From Bolinopsis microptera (lineage: Eukaryota; Ctenophora; Tentaculata; Lobata; Bolinopsidae): 60,000 bases of DNA. Shown piece after piece: positions 1-12,900 of the stretch (position 1 is the stretch's first letter; every line of letters starts with the position of its first letter). The DNA lies in contig NC_087076.1 in assembly GCF_026151205.1 (NCBI RefSeq), positions 13,069,675 through 13,129,674 of the forward strand, in the 5' to 3' direction. Below the pieces are notes generated by a model. It saw nothing but the letters and a program-made list of their open reading frames with translations. It was not told the DNA's origin and did no database searches. Position numbers and translations under genes: made by a program.

Positions 1-1
1 A

Positions 2-295
2 AGTTTAGATCTCCTTTCATACCAAGACATTGCAGAGAAGCTGGAAGAAAGTGTTACTATGATAGGGCCAACGTGGCCCTCTATGGCCAAACATCCGCCT
101 CTTCTCGCTAAGAAGCAGACTAAAGAGATCAGCAAGCAGTTGCGGAAGAATTTCGCAATGTTTGAGACTTTGAAGGGGAAGATGTTACCGGCGGAGAGGA
201 AAACTTTTGTAAGGAAGAAAACTGATAAACAAGTTAAATCCAACCAGATTTATAATTTGTATAATAATCTTTCACCGTTGCAATACTTTTTATGA
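2..295 (+). CDS. 3' coding exon of an unidentified gene (partial)
   Basis: A reading frame is open from base 2 to a TGA at 293-295, about 97 residues, entering from outside the window. The peptide is basic and helix-prone, with a stretch such as LLAKKQTKEISKQLRKNF and a Tyr/Asn-rich tail. I do not recognise it. The open 5' edge and the next gene starting at 794 on the same strand make it a plausible C-terminal exon. A chance ORF is also possible: the first internal Met is at 59. Confidence 0.35.
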   Translation, partial: SLDLLSYQDIAEKLEESVTMIGPTWPSMAKHPPLLAKKQTKEISKQLRKNFAMFETLKGKMLPAERKTFVRKKTDKQVKSNQIYNLYNNLSPLQYFL

Positions 296-793
296 TTATT
301 TGAGAATGTATTTATAGTAGAGTCAAAAAATAAGAGAGTGAAATCAGTAAGGTGAGACTCCAAACAACGAGTAAATGTTAGGAAGTAAATTAAATTTCGT
401 TCTCATTTTTATTTGACTTTACTTTAACATGTAATTATTAACTATTCAATGGAGACTGTTGCCGGCAGGTATTTCATAAGTTTTATCTGATAGTTTGGCT
501 AACGGCTTTTCTCTAAATATTTGAATGCTTTCAATATCAATGAATATTGCAGATTGCTTAAATTATTGAATGTATTATTCTGTTTTATTATTCATCATTT
601 GTTTTATCTTGTATATCATGTTCATTATATATGTATGTGCAGTAGTTAATAGATTTTTTTGCCGATTGCGGTTAAAAAGACTATGAAATCAGAAACTTTA
701 TTTCAGTTCCCAAAACTTCTCGAATATCTTCAACATTTGAAAATGAAAGTTAAAATGTTGCTGCTTTAAACCAAAAACACAAGAAATTATAAA
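296..793. other. Intergenic stretch upstream of WASHC5
   Basis: AT-rich sequence between the 3' end of the first gene and the WASHC5 start. It presumably holds the WASHC5 promoter and 5' UTR. I see no convincing TATA box and no repeat. Confidence 0.3.
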
Positions 794-978
794 ATGTCTG
801 AAAACGTTTTTACCATAGCTCCATGTCAAATGAGCTCGTTTACTGCCGAGAACAACGCATGTGGACAAACCCTTCTCCATCTGGTGGCACGAGGAAGTGC
901 CATCATAGCGGAGCTGTTGAGGTTATCCAGCAATGTGCCGGCCGTGTTCTATCTCAACAACAAAGTTGATGTCGACAG
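794..978 (+). CDS. WASHC5: WASHC5 exon 1
   Basis: Residues 1-61 plus two bases. It carries AENNACGQ and [17 protein letters not shown], the conserved N-terminus. Donor CGACAG|GTTAGA, phase 2. Intron 1 is 16.3 kb and holds the antisense receptor gene. Confidence 0.92.
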
Positions 979-3900
979 GTTAGAAATCATGGAGTTTTTG
1001 TACATTTTAATTGTTTAATTTGACGGTTTGTTTGTGAATCCCGATATTGATATTGTCAGCTCTTTAGTTTTAATTTTGGGATTTAATTTTAACCTTTCGT
1101 TTTACCACAAATAGAAATATTAGAAAGGAATAAATAAGGAGTCAGGTTTGGAGAAAAACGTTCCTATCGTATTATGTAATTTGTTTGACAGTCAAAGTGC
1201 TGAAAACAATCATTGCGAGGATGACAAACACTATTTAATAGATTTACATACGAGATTTACATACGAGAAAAGTTCGTTATGACTTTTTTAAATGAGTCGC
1301 TTAAAATCGATCTCAAAATAATGGTAAAATAATGGTTAAAATAATTGATAAAAATCTAAAAAACTGAAATGATGAAATTTCCTATTTAATTTATACCCTA
1401 ATTACCTTAATTTCTCAATATCAATGAAATGACGCTTAAAAAGGTTCAATTGATCATCATCATTTAATTAATTGAAGACTCCGCCAAATTGCATGCACAT
1501 ACATACATCCTCATTCTTCCTCCCCCACAATAAAAATAATTTAAATTTCTCTAGATTTCTCTACATTTCATTCCTGAAAGCATAGTTTCAAAATTTACGG
1601 GACTTCGCCCTAAATCGCCCCTGCGGCCTGCCCCAAATATTGGAAAAATCTTGCTCTGTTGTTAGAATTATCAGAATCTGGCAATGTGAGATGATGTCAA
1701 TCCTGAAGGAAATCAAAAATACCATTTCTTAGCAGCACAAGTTTCACAAGAGCAGCTGGCAGGTGAGTCGCCCTATGGAAAAAACACCCTGTCCCCTGAT
1801 GATGAAGTAACTAGAATAGTTACTAATTAAATAGTTGCGAAAAAATTGTTCTTGAACATTGAATCGAAAATGTAACAACAAATATGAATAAACTGGATAT
1901 ACACCACTGCCATTAACTGTCCTTTCCTGATAAACTCACTCCTTTGATTAAACTTTTACTGTCTCAACGATCTTTCTCGTACCGTCGATCTAGAACTAAC
2001 AGGTCGATGCTGAGATGATCTGTTCTTTCTGCTACTGTTCTTCCTGCTACTGTTCTTTCTGCTACTGTTCTTCCTGCTACTTTTCTTCCTGCTACTTTTC
2101 TTCCAGCTACTGTTCTTCCTGCTACTGTTCTTCCAGCTACTTTTCTTCCTGCTACTGTTCTTCCTGCTACTTTTCTTCCAGCTACTGTTCTTCCTGCTAC
2201 TGTTCTTCCTGCTACTGTTCTTTCTGCTACTGTTCTTCCTGCTACTGTTCTTCCTGCTACTGTTCTTCCAGCTACTTTTCTTCCTGCTACTGTTCTTCCT
2301 GCTACTGTTCTTCCTGCTAATGTTCTTCCTGCTACTTTTCTTCCTGCTACTTTTCTTCCAGCTACTGTTCTTCCTGCTACTGTTCTTCCAGCTACTTTTC
2401 TTCCTGCTACTGTTCTTCCTGCTACTTTTCTTCCAGCTACTGTTCTTCCTGCTACTGTTCTTCCTGCTACTGTTCTTTCTGCTACTGTTCTTCCTGCTAC
2501 TGTTCTTCCTGCTACTGTTCTTCCTGCTACTGTTCTTTCTGCTACTGTTCTTCCTGCTACTGTTCTTCCTGCTACTGTTCTTCCTGCTACTGTTCTTCCT
2601 GCTACTGTTCTTCCTGCTACTGTTCTTTCTGCTACTGTTCTTCCTGCTACTGTTCTTCCTGTTACTGTTCTTCCTGCTAATGTTCTTCCTGCTACTGTTC
2701 TTCCTGCTACTGTTCTTCCTGCTACTGTTCTTGCTGCTACTGTTCTTTCTGCTACTGTTCTTCCTGCTACTGTTCTTCCTGCTAAATTATATGTAGACCT
2801 GTAGTAAAGAACCATTGCTATTAAAATACAAACTACACCCAATTTTCAGAGATATAAATCTACTTAAGTCTGATTATTTATGGACAAAATGAGCCAAAAA
2901 CACTCATTTGGTTGCCTATCCAAGGTCTCAAGAACCGATAAAGCTTTGGTGTCCGCAAATTCAGGAGACACTTCTCTTCTGTTAAAAGTCGGTCTATTAT
3001 GTTCATGAAACAACCAATGAATATATAAACTTAAGGGGACATACACCAAAAATTTTTTGCCGAGATTCGGAATTTGACTTCATATTATGAAAGTATAGAT
3101 AAAAACAATAAGATTTGATGCATTGAAAAACTTTTTTGAGAGTACGCACTTTCGAAAAAAATATTTTCTTTTTGGAAATTTTAAGAAGTCTGTCACTGAA
3201 ATACCGATAATTTAGTCATTTTAAACGTTTTTTGGCTGATCTTTTTATTTAACATTACTTACAATCCGTACAAGAAGCCCTCCAAAGGATTATACAATTA
3301 AATAATAAATGACGAAGTTACAGACCGAACAAGGTCGAGAGAAGCAAAATTGAAAGTGTTGCCTACTATTAAAGTTGTACATTTTTTTAAAAGTTTGGTG
3401 TATGTCTCCTTAAATAATATTGTATAAGATACTTACCTGGACAGCTGTAGCAGTGATATTCCGTCCGTAAACAAACTCAACTAGGTCCCACTTTATAATT
3501 AGTCCAGAATCATTGCTAGAAATGGTAACACGATTAATATGGTTTATTGCAGGGGAAGGATATAAAAGACGTGATTAAATCAACAGATTTTTGATAAAAT
3601 TTTAAACCATAGAATCATGTAGTACCATATTAAATGTTATATAACTTTAAAAATCGAAGAAGAGTAAATGAAACCATAAATATCAATATTAATGTATCGA
3701 AAAATTAGCATTATATCGGAGAAGAATAGTAATGTCTGACATTCCAAGTAAATATAATAACATCCACCAATGATTGTATCTCAATTTTTATAACCAAAAA
3801 CGCAAATGATAAGTTCATAATAACTCTAATAACATTAACATCCTAAAATGATAATAAGTGCTGAAAGCTTCCGACGGAAATTGGATAAAATGCGACAATC

Positions 3901-6900
3901 CCTGGTGTTATCCCGTTTTCTAAAAATGTAATGATTCAATACCACGATAGAGCAAATGGGAGGATGGCGTAAGCTTGTTTTTGGCATGTGACATTAATTT
4001 GCGCAACAAATGTTAGATTTCATGATTTATATTTGTTGCAAACTGACTGGTAGTCATCTCTATCACATATACATGTCAAAACTAATTTACGTAATCTTCC
4101 CGATTTTAAAAGGTTTTTAGTGAAACTGATTTTAGCCAGATACCTTATACAGACATACAACACAACAACCAAGATTGTTTACCGATTTCTTTAACAATCA
4201 CAATGCTTGACTTGGATACAACAGATAGGACGATGACGCAAACTTGTTTTTGGCATGTGACATTAATTTGCGCAACAAATGTTAGATTTAGTGATTTATA
4301 TTTGTTGCAAACTGACTGGTAGTCATCTCTGTCACATGTCAAAACTAATTTACGTAATCTTCCCGATTTTAAAAGGTTTTTGAAAGAAACTGATTTTAGC
4401 CAGATACCCTATACAGACATACAACACTACAACCAAGATTCTTTACCGATTTCTTTAACGATCAAAATGCTTGACTTGGATATAACAGATAGGACGATGA
4501 CGCAAGCTTGTTTTTGGCATGTGACATTAATTTGCGCAACAAATGTAAGATTTTGTGATTTGTATTTGTTGCAAACTGACTGGTAGTCATCTCTGTCACA
4601 TGTCAAAACTAATTTACGTAATCTTCCTGATTTTAAAAGGTTTTGAATGAAACTGATTTTAGCCAGATACCCTATACAGACATACAATACAACAACCAAG
4701 ATTCTTTACCGATTTCTTTAACAATCACAATGCTTGACTTGGATATAACAGATAGGACGATGACGCAAGCTTGTTTTTGGCATGTGACATTAATTTGCGC
4801 AACAAATGTTAGATTTTGTGATTTGTATTTGTTGCAAACTGACTGGTAAGTTATCTCTGTCACATGTCAAAACTAATTTACATAATCTTCCCCTTTCTAA
4901 AAGGTTTTGGATGAAACTGGGTTTAGCTGGATACAGACATACAATACAACAACCAAGATTCTTTACCGATTTCTTTAACCATAAAGCTTTTAATGAAATA
5001 GTTTAAGGGAAACAAAATAAATCTTAAGATTTCTTACCACTGGAACGTGATCCCGATCAGTTTTCTATTAACAATCTCCTGAATTCAAATAGCATCAGTA
5101 ATACCAGTCCGTGTAGTACAATCAACTGGGGGTGAGGTTGGGCAACTCTGCTCTGAATAACATGCAGTTCCATTTCCTCTATTGGAGCTGGTTGATTTGG
5201 TGCAACATATATACCAAGTGCTGAAAGAAATCTCGTTTTCAGTTGTTTTATTCTGTCAACGGCAATCTTTTCGAAGGGTTCACCGTATATAAGCGGATTG
5301 ATGACTGAGTTTACAGGTAGTATCACAAGAGAAAATATAGGGTATGAAGAAGTTGCGTCAATTAACTCCAGTGAATGCAGTCCACAGATAAAGATGAAGG
5401 GAACCCAGCAAAAGAAATCTGTTAAAATGATCAGTGCTATGTTTCTTTGGGTCTTTTTTCTTTCTCGCCTTGCTTCAATTCTTTCATCCTCATGATTAAG
5501 GTGATCCTCAATTTGATTCGAACGTTTAGATTTTGCTTTGATAATCCCATAGCATATGCTGATTATGAAGAAACATGATAAGTTTATTGATAAACAGGAC
5601 CATACAAAATTAATTTGGGGATCGTTTCTGTCCACAAAATATTTGAATAAACACACACCATTGTTGCCGTAAAAATGGATTTTTCTACGATCAAGTGCTC
5701 CTTTTTCATAGTCTTTAGTGAACATTTCATCAACTAAAGAGTTTATGCGTTTCCATGTGAATTTTTCACCGTCTATGTTAATCCTTCCATAGTACCCTTT
5801 GATAACTCCGAGATGAGTGTTTTTGTCTACATAAGGTAGGAATGATTTTATTTTCGGGTTATATGTCATCCCGTTAACAAAAAAATCCTCATAAGATGGT
5901 ATAAGAGGTCCAATAGCCATAACAAGACTTATAGCCGTGATTGTGGCTATTATCACGGTGATTTTAATGAACAAGTTTTTTGTGTCGCTTACTTTTAAGA
6001 CTTCAGACAAACGGTACATACTTAAAAACGTCATAGAAAATAATGATAGCTGTGATCCGAATGTGCTGATGACCCCGAGAGACGAACACATGTTGCTGGA
6101 CAACCAAACATATTGTAGCTTGCAGTACCCTTTTCCATACACAACAGAATCAACTATTGCTATTGATAACAAATAAAAACCATTAAGAAAATCACCCAAG
6201 TGGATAAGCAACCCGAATGATGAATTAATAACAGTGTTAGATTGCCTGTCTCTAACTAACAAGACTGAGCTACTAAATATTTTAACAAAATTAAGAACAA
6301 CAGCTGCCATACCTATAATCCAGCTCACCGACTTGAGTGCGAATCCAGATATAATTTCCTTGCCACATTCCTCGCTGCACTCATCAGAATAGTCACTGCA
6401 TTGTACCTTGCCGTTACATTTTTCTGTACTTGGGATGAACTCTTCGGACTCTTCGCAATGAAAAACGTTGGTGCAGTTTTTCTCGTCTGAATGGTCCCCG
6501 CAATCATTCACCAAGTTACAAACCTGATCATAATTTATACAGCGGTCGTTGTTGCATTGAAAAATGTTGTTGTTTTTTTCCTTAGTCACAAATGTTAATC
6601 TTGAGCTTCTTCTTGTTATGGTGATGATTCTATCCTTGTAAGCGCCTCCACATCCATCTGCTTTGATAACATTTAGTGGACAGGTAGAATTCAAGCATCT
6701 ATTCTTACAAGCCATAAATAAATACTGATCCCCGTAAAAACTGTTGCAACTAACTCTGTTTTCTGGTAATAGAATGGAAGTTACTGTACTAAGTACTGTG
6801 ATTCCAACGATACCTTCGTCTGGATATTTGAATGTTTCCTTTGAGCATTTTGAGATAAGGTGCCCTGCACTGATGGCGATGCCAGGAATACAGTAGGACA

Positions 6901-9900
6901 CAAATTTTGTGAGTGGCTCATATACTAGGTTCCATGAATTTTGGTGATGTTGACGTTCGTAAGCATGGTTCACGACAACTTTGAAAGGTCTAGTTGCTTC
7001 GCAAACTGATATTTCAGCTGAACAAGTATTCATTCCACTGCAGAGGTGCTCTATTTCTACGAATGCATCCGACTCCAGTCCACACGAGAAAATGTTTTCA
7101 CAAGAACTGCCATCTGGTAAGAACCTAATAGAGTTACCATATTTGCAGGTCGACCATTTTGAATCAATTTCATCCTTCCCATCTCGGCAATCATCTATTC
7201 CATCCTTAAGCCACGCAATGGGCAGACTTAGAGGTATTTCACGTCGATATTTGCGATGACAGGTGTCTTTTGTCATCGCATGACATTCTACGACGTTTTC
7301 ATCACTGTTGTCAACACAGTCGAAAATGCCATCACAAAGTTGATGTTTGTGAACTTTGCATTTAAATGAGGGATCTGTACACAAGAAATCTGACCCATCG
7401 TCACACAGAGGATACATTTCACTGTAAATTTTAATTAGATTTTTATTACAAACGATTGCAGCAGATAAAGTAGTTGAGGATCCATTAACTGGACATGTTA
7501 ATACACCTCGTTTTTCATCTGTGCAATTCATTTGATCTAAAAAGCTATCACACATCGGATAAAATTCGTTACCGGATTTTAATTGCTGAAGAAATCCCTT
7601 GGTACAGGCTGTTTCGTAATCTAAAGCTGAACATCTTGTCGAATCGTATATGGTGATCAAAGGCTCAAAAGAGTCGCTAAATAACGGAAATCGGCATGAA
7701 AATGGATTGCGCATACGTTTAGAGCATGTCAGATAATCATTTTTTGTATCATTCGCTATTCTATAGCACTCCTTCTTTTCATCTTCCCCCTGATCACAAT
7801 CAGTTATTCCATTGCAGACTTTTCCCGGTTTTATATAGATATCTATTCCTCCTCTTTTGCACATGATTCCATAGATAAAGTTGTTACAAATCGCTTCATC
7901 AAAACAATCGGAGGAATCGCAAAAGCCATTGCATAATTTGATAGCATTTGTATCCGTGTTTTTGTTGCATGAGTCTCCTAAATCTTTATCCCAAGAAATA
8001 AGTGACTGATATGTTAAATCAGCTTGAGCTTTATCACAAACCCAGTCATGGTCTAATATTTGCTTCCATTTAAATCCTAACATTCCGGCGTATGAAGTGT
8101 TACCAATGAATCCACTACAAAATGAACCCTTTATTTCAATTAGAAATGAATCGAGTGAAAAGAATCTGATTTCGTTTATACAGAGCTGATAATTATGCCG
8201 GGTTATATTCGGACAAATTCTGGAAACGAACAATTGTGTCATATGTCCATCATTATTCGCTATAATTTCAGCTTCATGATATTGAATTTGATGCATTGCA
8301 ATTTCTTTTACATATGTGTAATATGTCTCAGAACCAACACATTTCAGGACATCGAATAGAAACTCGTGAACACATACAATTTGGATTGTATATTGCAATC
8401 TTATTTCTTTGCACTGTCCTGTGATAATTTATAAGTTGCATGGAATTGTCAGCAAGGAAAATCAGGGCTCTACTTTAATATTATCGAAAGGACGTGCCAA
8501 CTGTTTTGACGTTAAACCTACACAAATAAACATTAACAGTATACCCTCGCTGTAAACCATACAAGCGATCACGCCGTTTTTTTAGACATGAACAGTTGCA
8601 GTTTTTACTGACTACTTTTAATTTAATGTACAGAAATGTTACCTGGTGCAGGGTTACAGGATAAGATGATAACGGGAAGTACTAAGTATGGATAGTAGAC
8701 CATTTTCATGTTGTACGAACAATCATCAAAAGTGTCCGCTTCATCCCCACAGTGAAGATCCGACAAGAGGATATAGTCTTCAACAGTGACATTCCAGTAG
8801 TATCTTTCACTCCGGTCGACGTAATCCACCCAATCTATGGCATGTTCAAATCCCAAATCTCGGCAAATAAGGTTTGATGCGATGTCGGAGAACTTTTCCG
8901 CGACAATAAGTTTACTCTGAAATAATAGTTTAATACTGTTAACATTTCTACACAATATCCATTTATAAATTGTGGTTAAAGGAAGGGGAAAAGGAGCTGA
9001 AAACATCAAATTCCGGCCAAGTAATATATTCGAACGGTCCTTGTGTAACCATTGCGGTAATTTTTCACCACCAGCACAGCTGTCAGCTTGTCGAAATAAC
9101 AACTTGAGAACCTACTTTCTTAGATGAACCAGGTGCAAAGGCTTCAAGAATTCCAGAGCTCGATGTTGCCGGCATCTCCGCGTAACTCATCAGTTGGAAC
9201 TGCAGCCTTCCTGTAAAAAGTTTGAATGCTTATGTCATGACAGGAGACAGCTGATAGGTTCTGCAGCAATCAATTCAGAAAAACATAAAACATGTTTTTG
9301 TTAAAACTGGTAACAAGACCAAGCAAGTACAATGATAAGCGAAAAATTAGAGGGTTTATCTATGGGCTACCTTCGTTAGTCATCTTCTTTGCATCTCTGT
9401 AATCGATACATCCATCGCAAGTGCAATGGTCTGCTGAATCACCACATCGCTCCCAGTTACTGCAACAAGGATTGTGCCCTTCAGGATCGCATTCAGCAGC
9501 GTTCCCGTTACCCAGGGGGTATCTTATACCGCAATGCCCGTCATTTCTCCATCGTTTCTTAGCTGCAGATTTGTATCTAACTCGACGAATAAAATTTTTT
9601 TTCGCCATTGTCTCGAAATGAAGAAAAAGTAAAATACATTTCGTAAAAGCAAATGGCTAAATTGTCTGAGATGGCACCACCCCGTTAGATCCAAAATCCC
9701 TCTTTTTCTGCAAAAACGACCATTCGTAACCTTTTACTTAACATTTTTGCTTCGCAAGATGGTGATTGGAAAAATTCTTGCTACAACTGAGGATTAATTT
9801 GCACATTCGGATATAAATATTGGTATCTAGCTCTGTCATATTTCTTACCGTCTTGTCTCCACTTTGCAACATCTCTGTAGTCGATACACCCCTCACAGGT

Positions 9901-12900
9901 GCAATAGTCGGACGAGTTCCCGCACAGACCCTTCTCTTTGTCATTACAACAAGGTTTCTCTCCTCCAGGGTTACACTCTGTAGCGTTGCCGTCAGGGAGG
10001 GGGTAATACAAACCACAAACACCGTCATCTCTCCACCTCTTCTCGCCTGAATTTAAGTTGAGAATTTTAGCGTAATTCTCAGATGTTCAAAAGTGTCCTC
10101 AAAAACACTGACTGACTAACTGACTTAGGTCGGGACAAAAGTCCGAGCAACTATGTATCCCCTCCACACTTGTCGGTCAAGCATCGCTGTCTGGATCTCC
10201 TGACTGCTGGGCACTTTGGTATCCCTCTTCAGCATATCCAAAAATGTTAGATGTGAACGTCCTGGTCTCCGATACCCAATACCCATGCTGGGACTCCCAA
10301 ACAAGTCCTTGATGGGCCAGAAAATCGTAAAAAACAGCCTAATGTTAACACCTGTTCACTGTTCAGTGATGACAAGAGGAAATTTGGCATGATATAGATT
10401 ACAACAATACAACAAGGGCAGGTCTCTCCCGAACAGACGTGGGCGCCGCCGCCGGTACGCCGCCGCCGCCGATAAATTCGACACGCCGCCGCCGCCGCCG
10501 ATAAATTTCGATCGGCGCGCCGAATGTCAAATTTTTGCCTAAACAGTTAAAAAAATCGTAGCCGAATATCTGCTTGTTGCTGAACAGAGTATAAATAGTT
10601 GCTCTTTCAAATCGTCATTCAATTTTGAAATGAACCTTAGCATACAAAGTGTACATTAGCTTATAAGATGTCAGTCAGTGGTACAATGACTATGTTGCCA
10701 AAAAATTGGTTCCAGCCGCCAATACGCCGCCGAGTGAAATACGGCCTCACGCCGCCGCTGCAGCATTTTCGGCGGCGCCCACGTCTGCTCCCGAACGTTG
10801 GGATGGCCTGAGGTGCTTATCTCCTTTTTCAGTAACCCTAAGCCACTCTGTGCCGAGGCACTATACTAGCTGCTGTATGGGGGGTTAATCCTACGAGCCA
10901 GAGAGTGTGTATCATCAGCCGAAGCTGTACCAAATCACAGCTTGGTAACTGGCCGACTTGCATCCGACCGGATTTGAACCCGGGTCTTCTGCTTGGGAGG
11001 CGATCTTGTTACCACTACACCACCCGGCCGACAATATAATATAGATTAAAGTATTCTAATTAATTTTACCTATTACTGAAAATGATTTTGTACCTTCATC
11101 TCTCCATTTTGACACATTTCTGTAGTCTATACATCCCTCACAGTTGCAATAGTAACGAGAGTAACCACAATGTCCCGCCGGTAAAATATCAGGGTTGCAA
11201 CAAGGGCTCTCCCCATCAGGATTACACTCCGAAATTATCAACCCGTTTGCAGTGTTCACGAGGCTATGGGCACCACATTTCCCGTCGTCTCTCCATGTCT
11301 TTTCAACTGACAATTATCTTTATTAACTTCATTTTATTCATAATGTCTTTGTCATCAAGTGATAAAGTGCCATGTATGATTGAAATATTGGCTAAGTTGA
11401 CCGATTGGAGCAGATCGTGATCAATCACAGGGAAAACCATTCAATTTGCGAGCAAGCACCCATCAGAAAAAGTGCTGTTTGATAATCGATTTTTAACCAA
11501 GGTAAAAATAACAAAAAATTACCCATATTCAGTATGAATGTATTGCTTCTATAATCTATAATACTAACATTAGAAATAACCAAACCAACCTTGGGGATTG
11601 GAGAATGTGGTTTTGTTTGATGACGTCACATTGCTGACTTTATTTGATAACGTCACATCGCTGACTTGGTTTGATGAGGCCACATCGCTGACTTGGTTTG
11701 ATGACGTCACATCGCTGATTAGTGTTAACAGCAACACACCACCGCACATTATCATCATACTCATTAGGCTTGATTAGACAGTCTCTGAAGAGAATGGATT
11801 TTTAAAATATATATAACCAACATGAACATCGCAAACATTGTTAAGACAATGATTAGTTCGATGTTCGAAACGTCTACACTGGCTGATAGTGCATGATTCG
11901 ATTTGAAACTTTCAAAATTTTGATCACAAATATTATATGGACACGTTCATTGAAGTTTGAGGATATTGGTAAATATTAGTGACCCTACTGAATGGCACGA
12001 TGATGTAAAATGTGTCACACTATGAAACTATATAAACCCTCTAACCCTAAGATAATCGTTTCATCCTCTAGATAAACTTTGTCGCATAACGATATCTTTA
12101 TCAGACGATAAGATATCGCTTAAATGCGGCCGGCAGTGAGTTGTAAACTTTGTCACACTATAAAAACGTGACGGAGTTTATATGGACCCCTTGTTGCCGT
12201 GTTTGACCAAATTTTCGAATTTCCAATTCATAGAATAGCTGTATATGACTATTATCTACCTACATATTTAGCGACTTTTTCCTTAAATGGTAGCACCATG
12301 TAAACTCCGTCACACATTTAAGAAATTTATATGAGGGATGTTTATGACATCCTGACAAGAAATGCCGAATAGTTTAGCATTATTTTGTGAGCTGAATGTG
12401 TTTGGAATTGTTCACATATTTCATTGTTATAGGCAAATACAAATACAGAAGGCAGAAATAGGTAAATTTAGTCACATAAATTTGTATGATATCTCAACAT
12501 GTGTGAAATTGAGTAGATATTAGTATACCAACTTAAACACCCTATATTACGTACTATGGATCAATTAACAATATTTCAACCATACGCCGGTCATATAAAT
12601 TATTATATGGCAGTGATATGTTAACATTGGATAAATTTCAACACCTGAACAGGATAAAAATTTGTAAATTTCGTCACACAAAAAATATTATAACTTTATT
12701 TGCTCCGTGTTTATCGACATAGTGATGGTGATAAAGTAACATTATATACTAATTGAGGTATGATTCTTCAAAATAGGGGCAAGAAATGTAAATTTCGTCA
12801 CATCAGCCATTGCATTAGTTAGATAGATTTTCTTTCATATCAACTGCCCTTATTATAGTTGGAATGGATTTATACAGGAAATATAGAAATTAGAAACCCA

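Noticed and set aside
2015-2796. Ser/Cys/Tyr- and Leu/Phe-repeat ORFs on the plus strand
   Set aside because: By-products of the same 15-bp repeat in other frames.
1964-2842. 292-codon AGRTV repeat protein
   Set aside because: The 15-bp unit leaves both strands open, and no splice sites, homology or start context support translation. Kept as a minisatellite.
8398-8418. Receptor starting at the codon at 8398
   Set aside because: That codon is TTG, and the frame continues upstream to a splice acceptor that joins the SRCR exon in phase.
10966-11030. Functional tRNA-Gly (CCC)
   Set aside because: The T-arm lacks a base and acceptor ends do not pair. The sequence continues into a SINE body.
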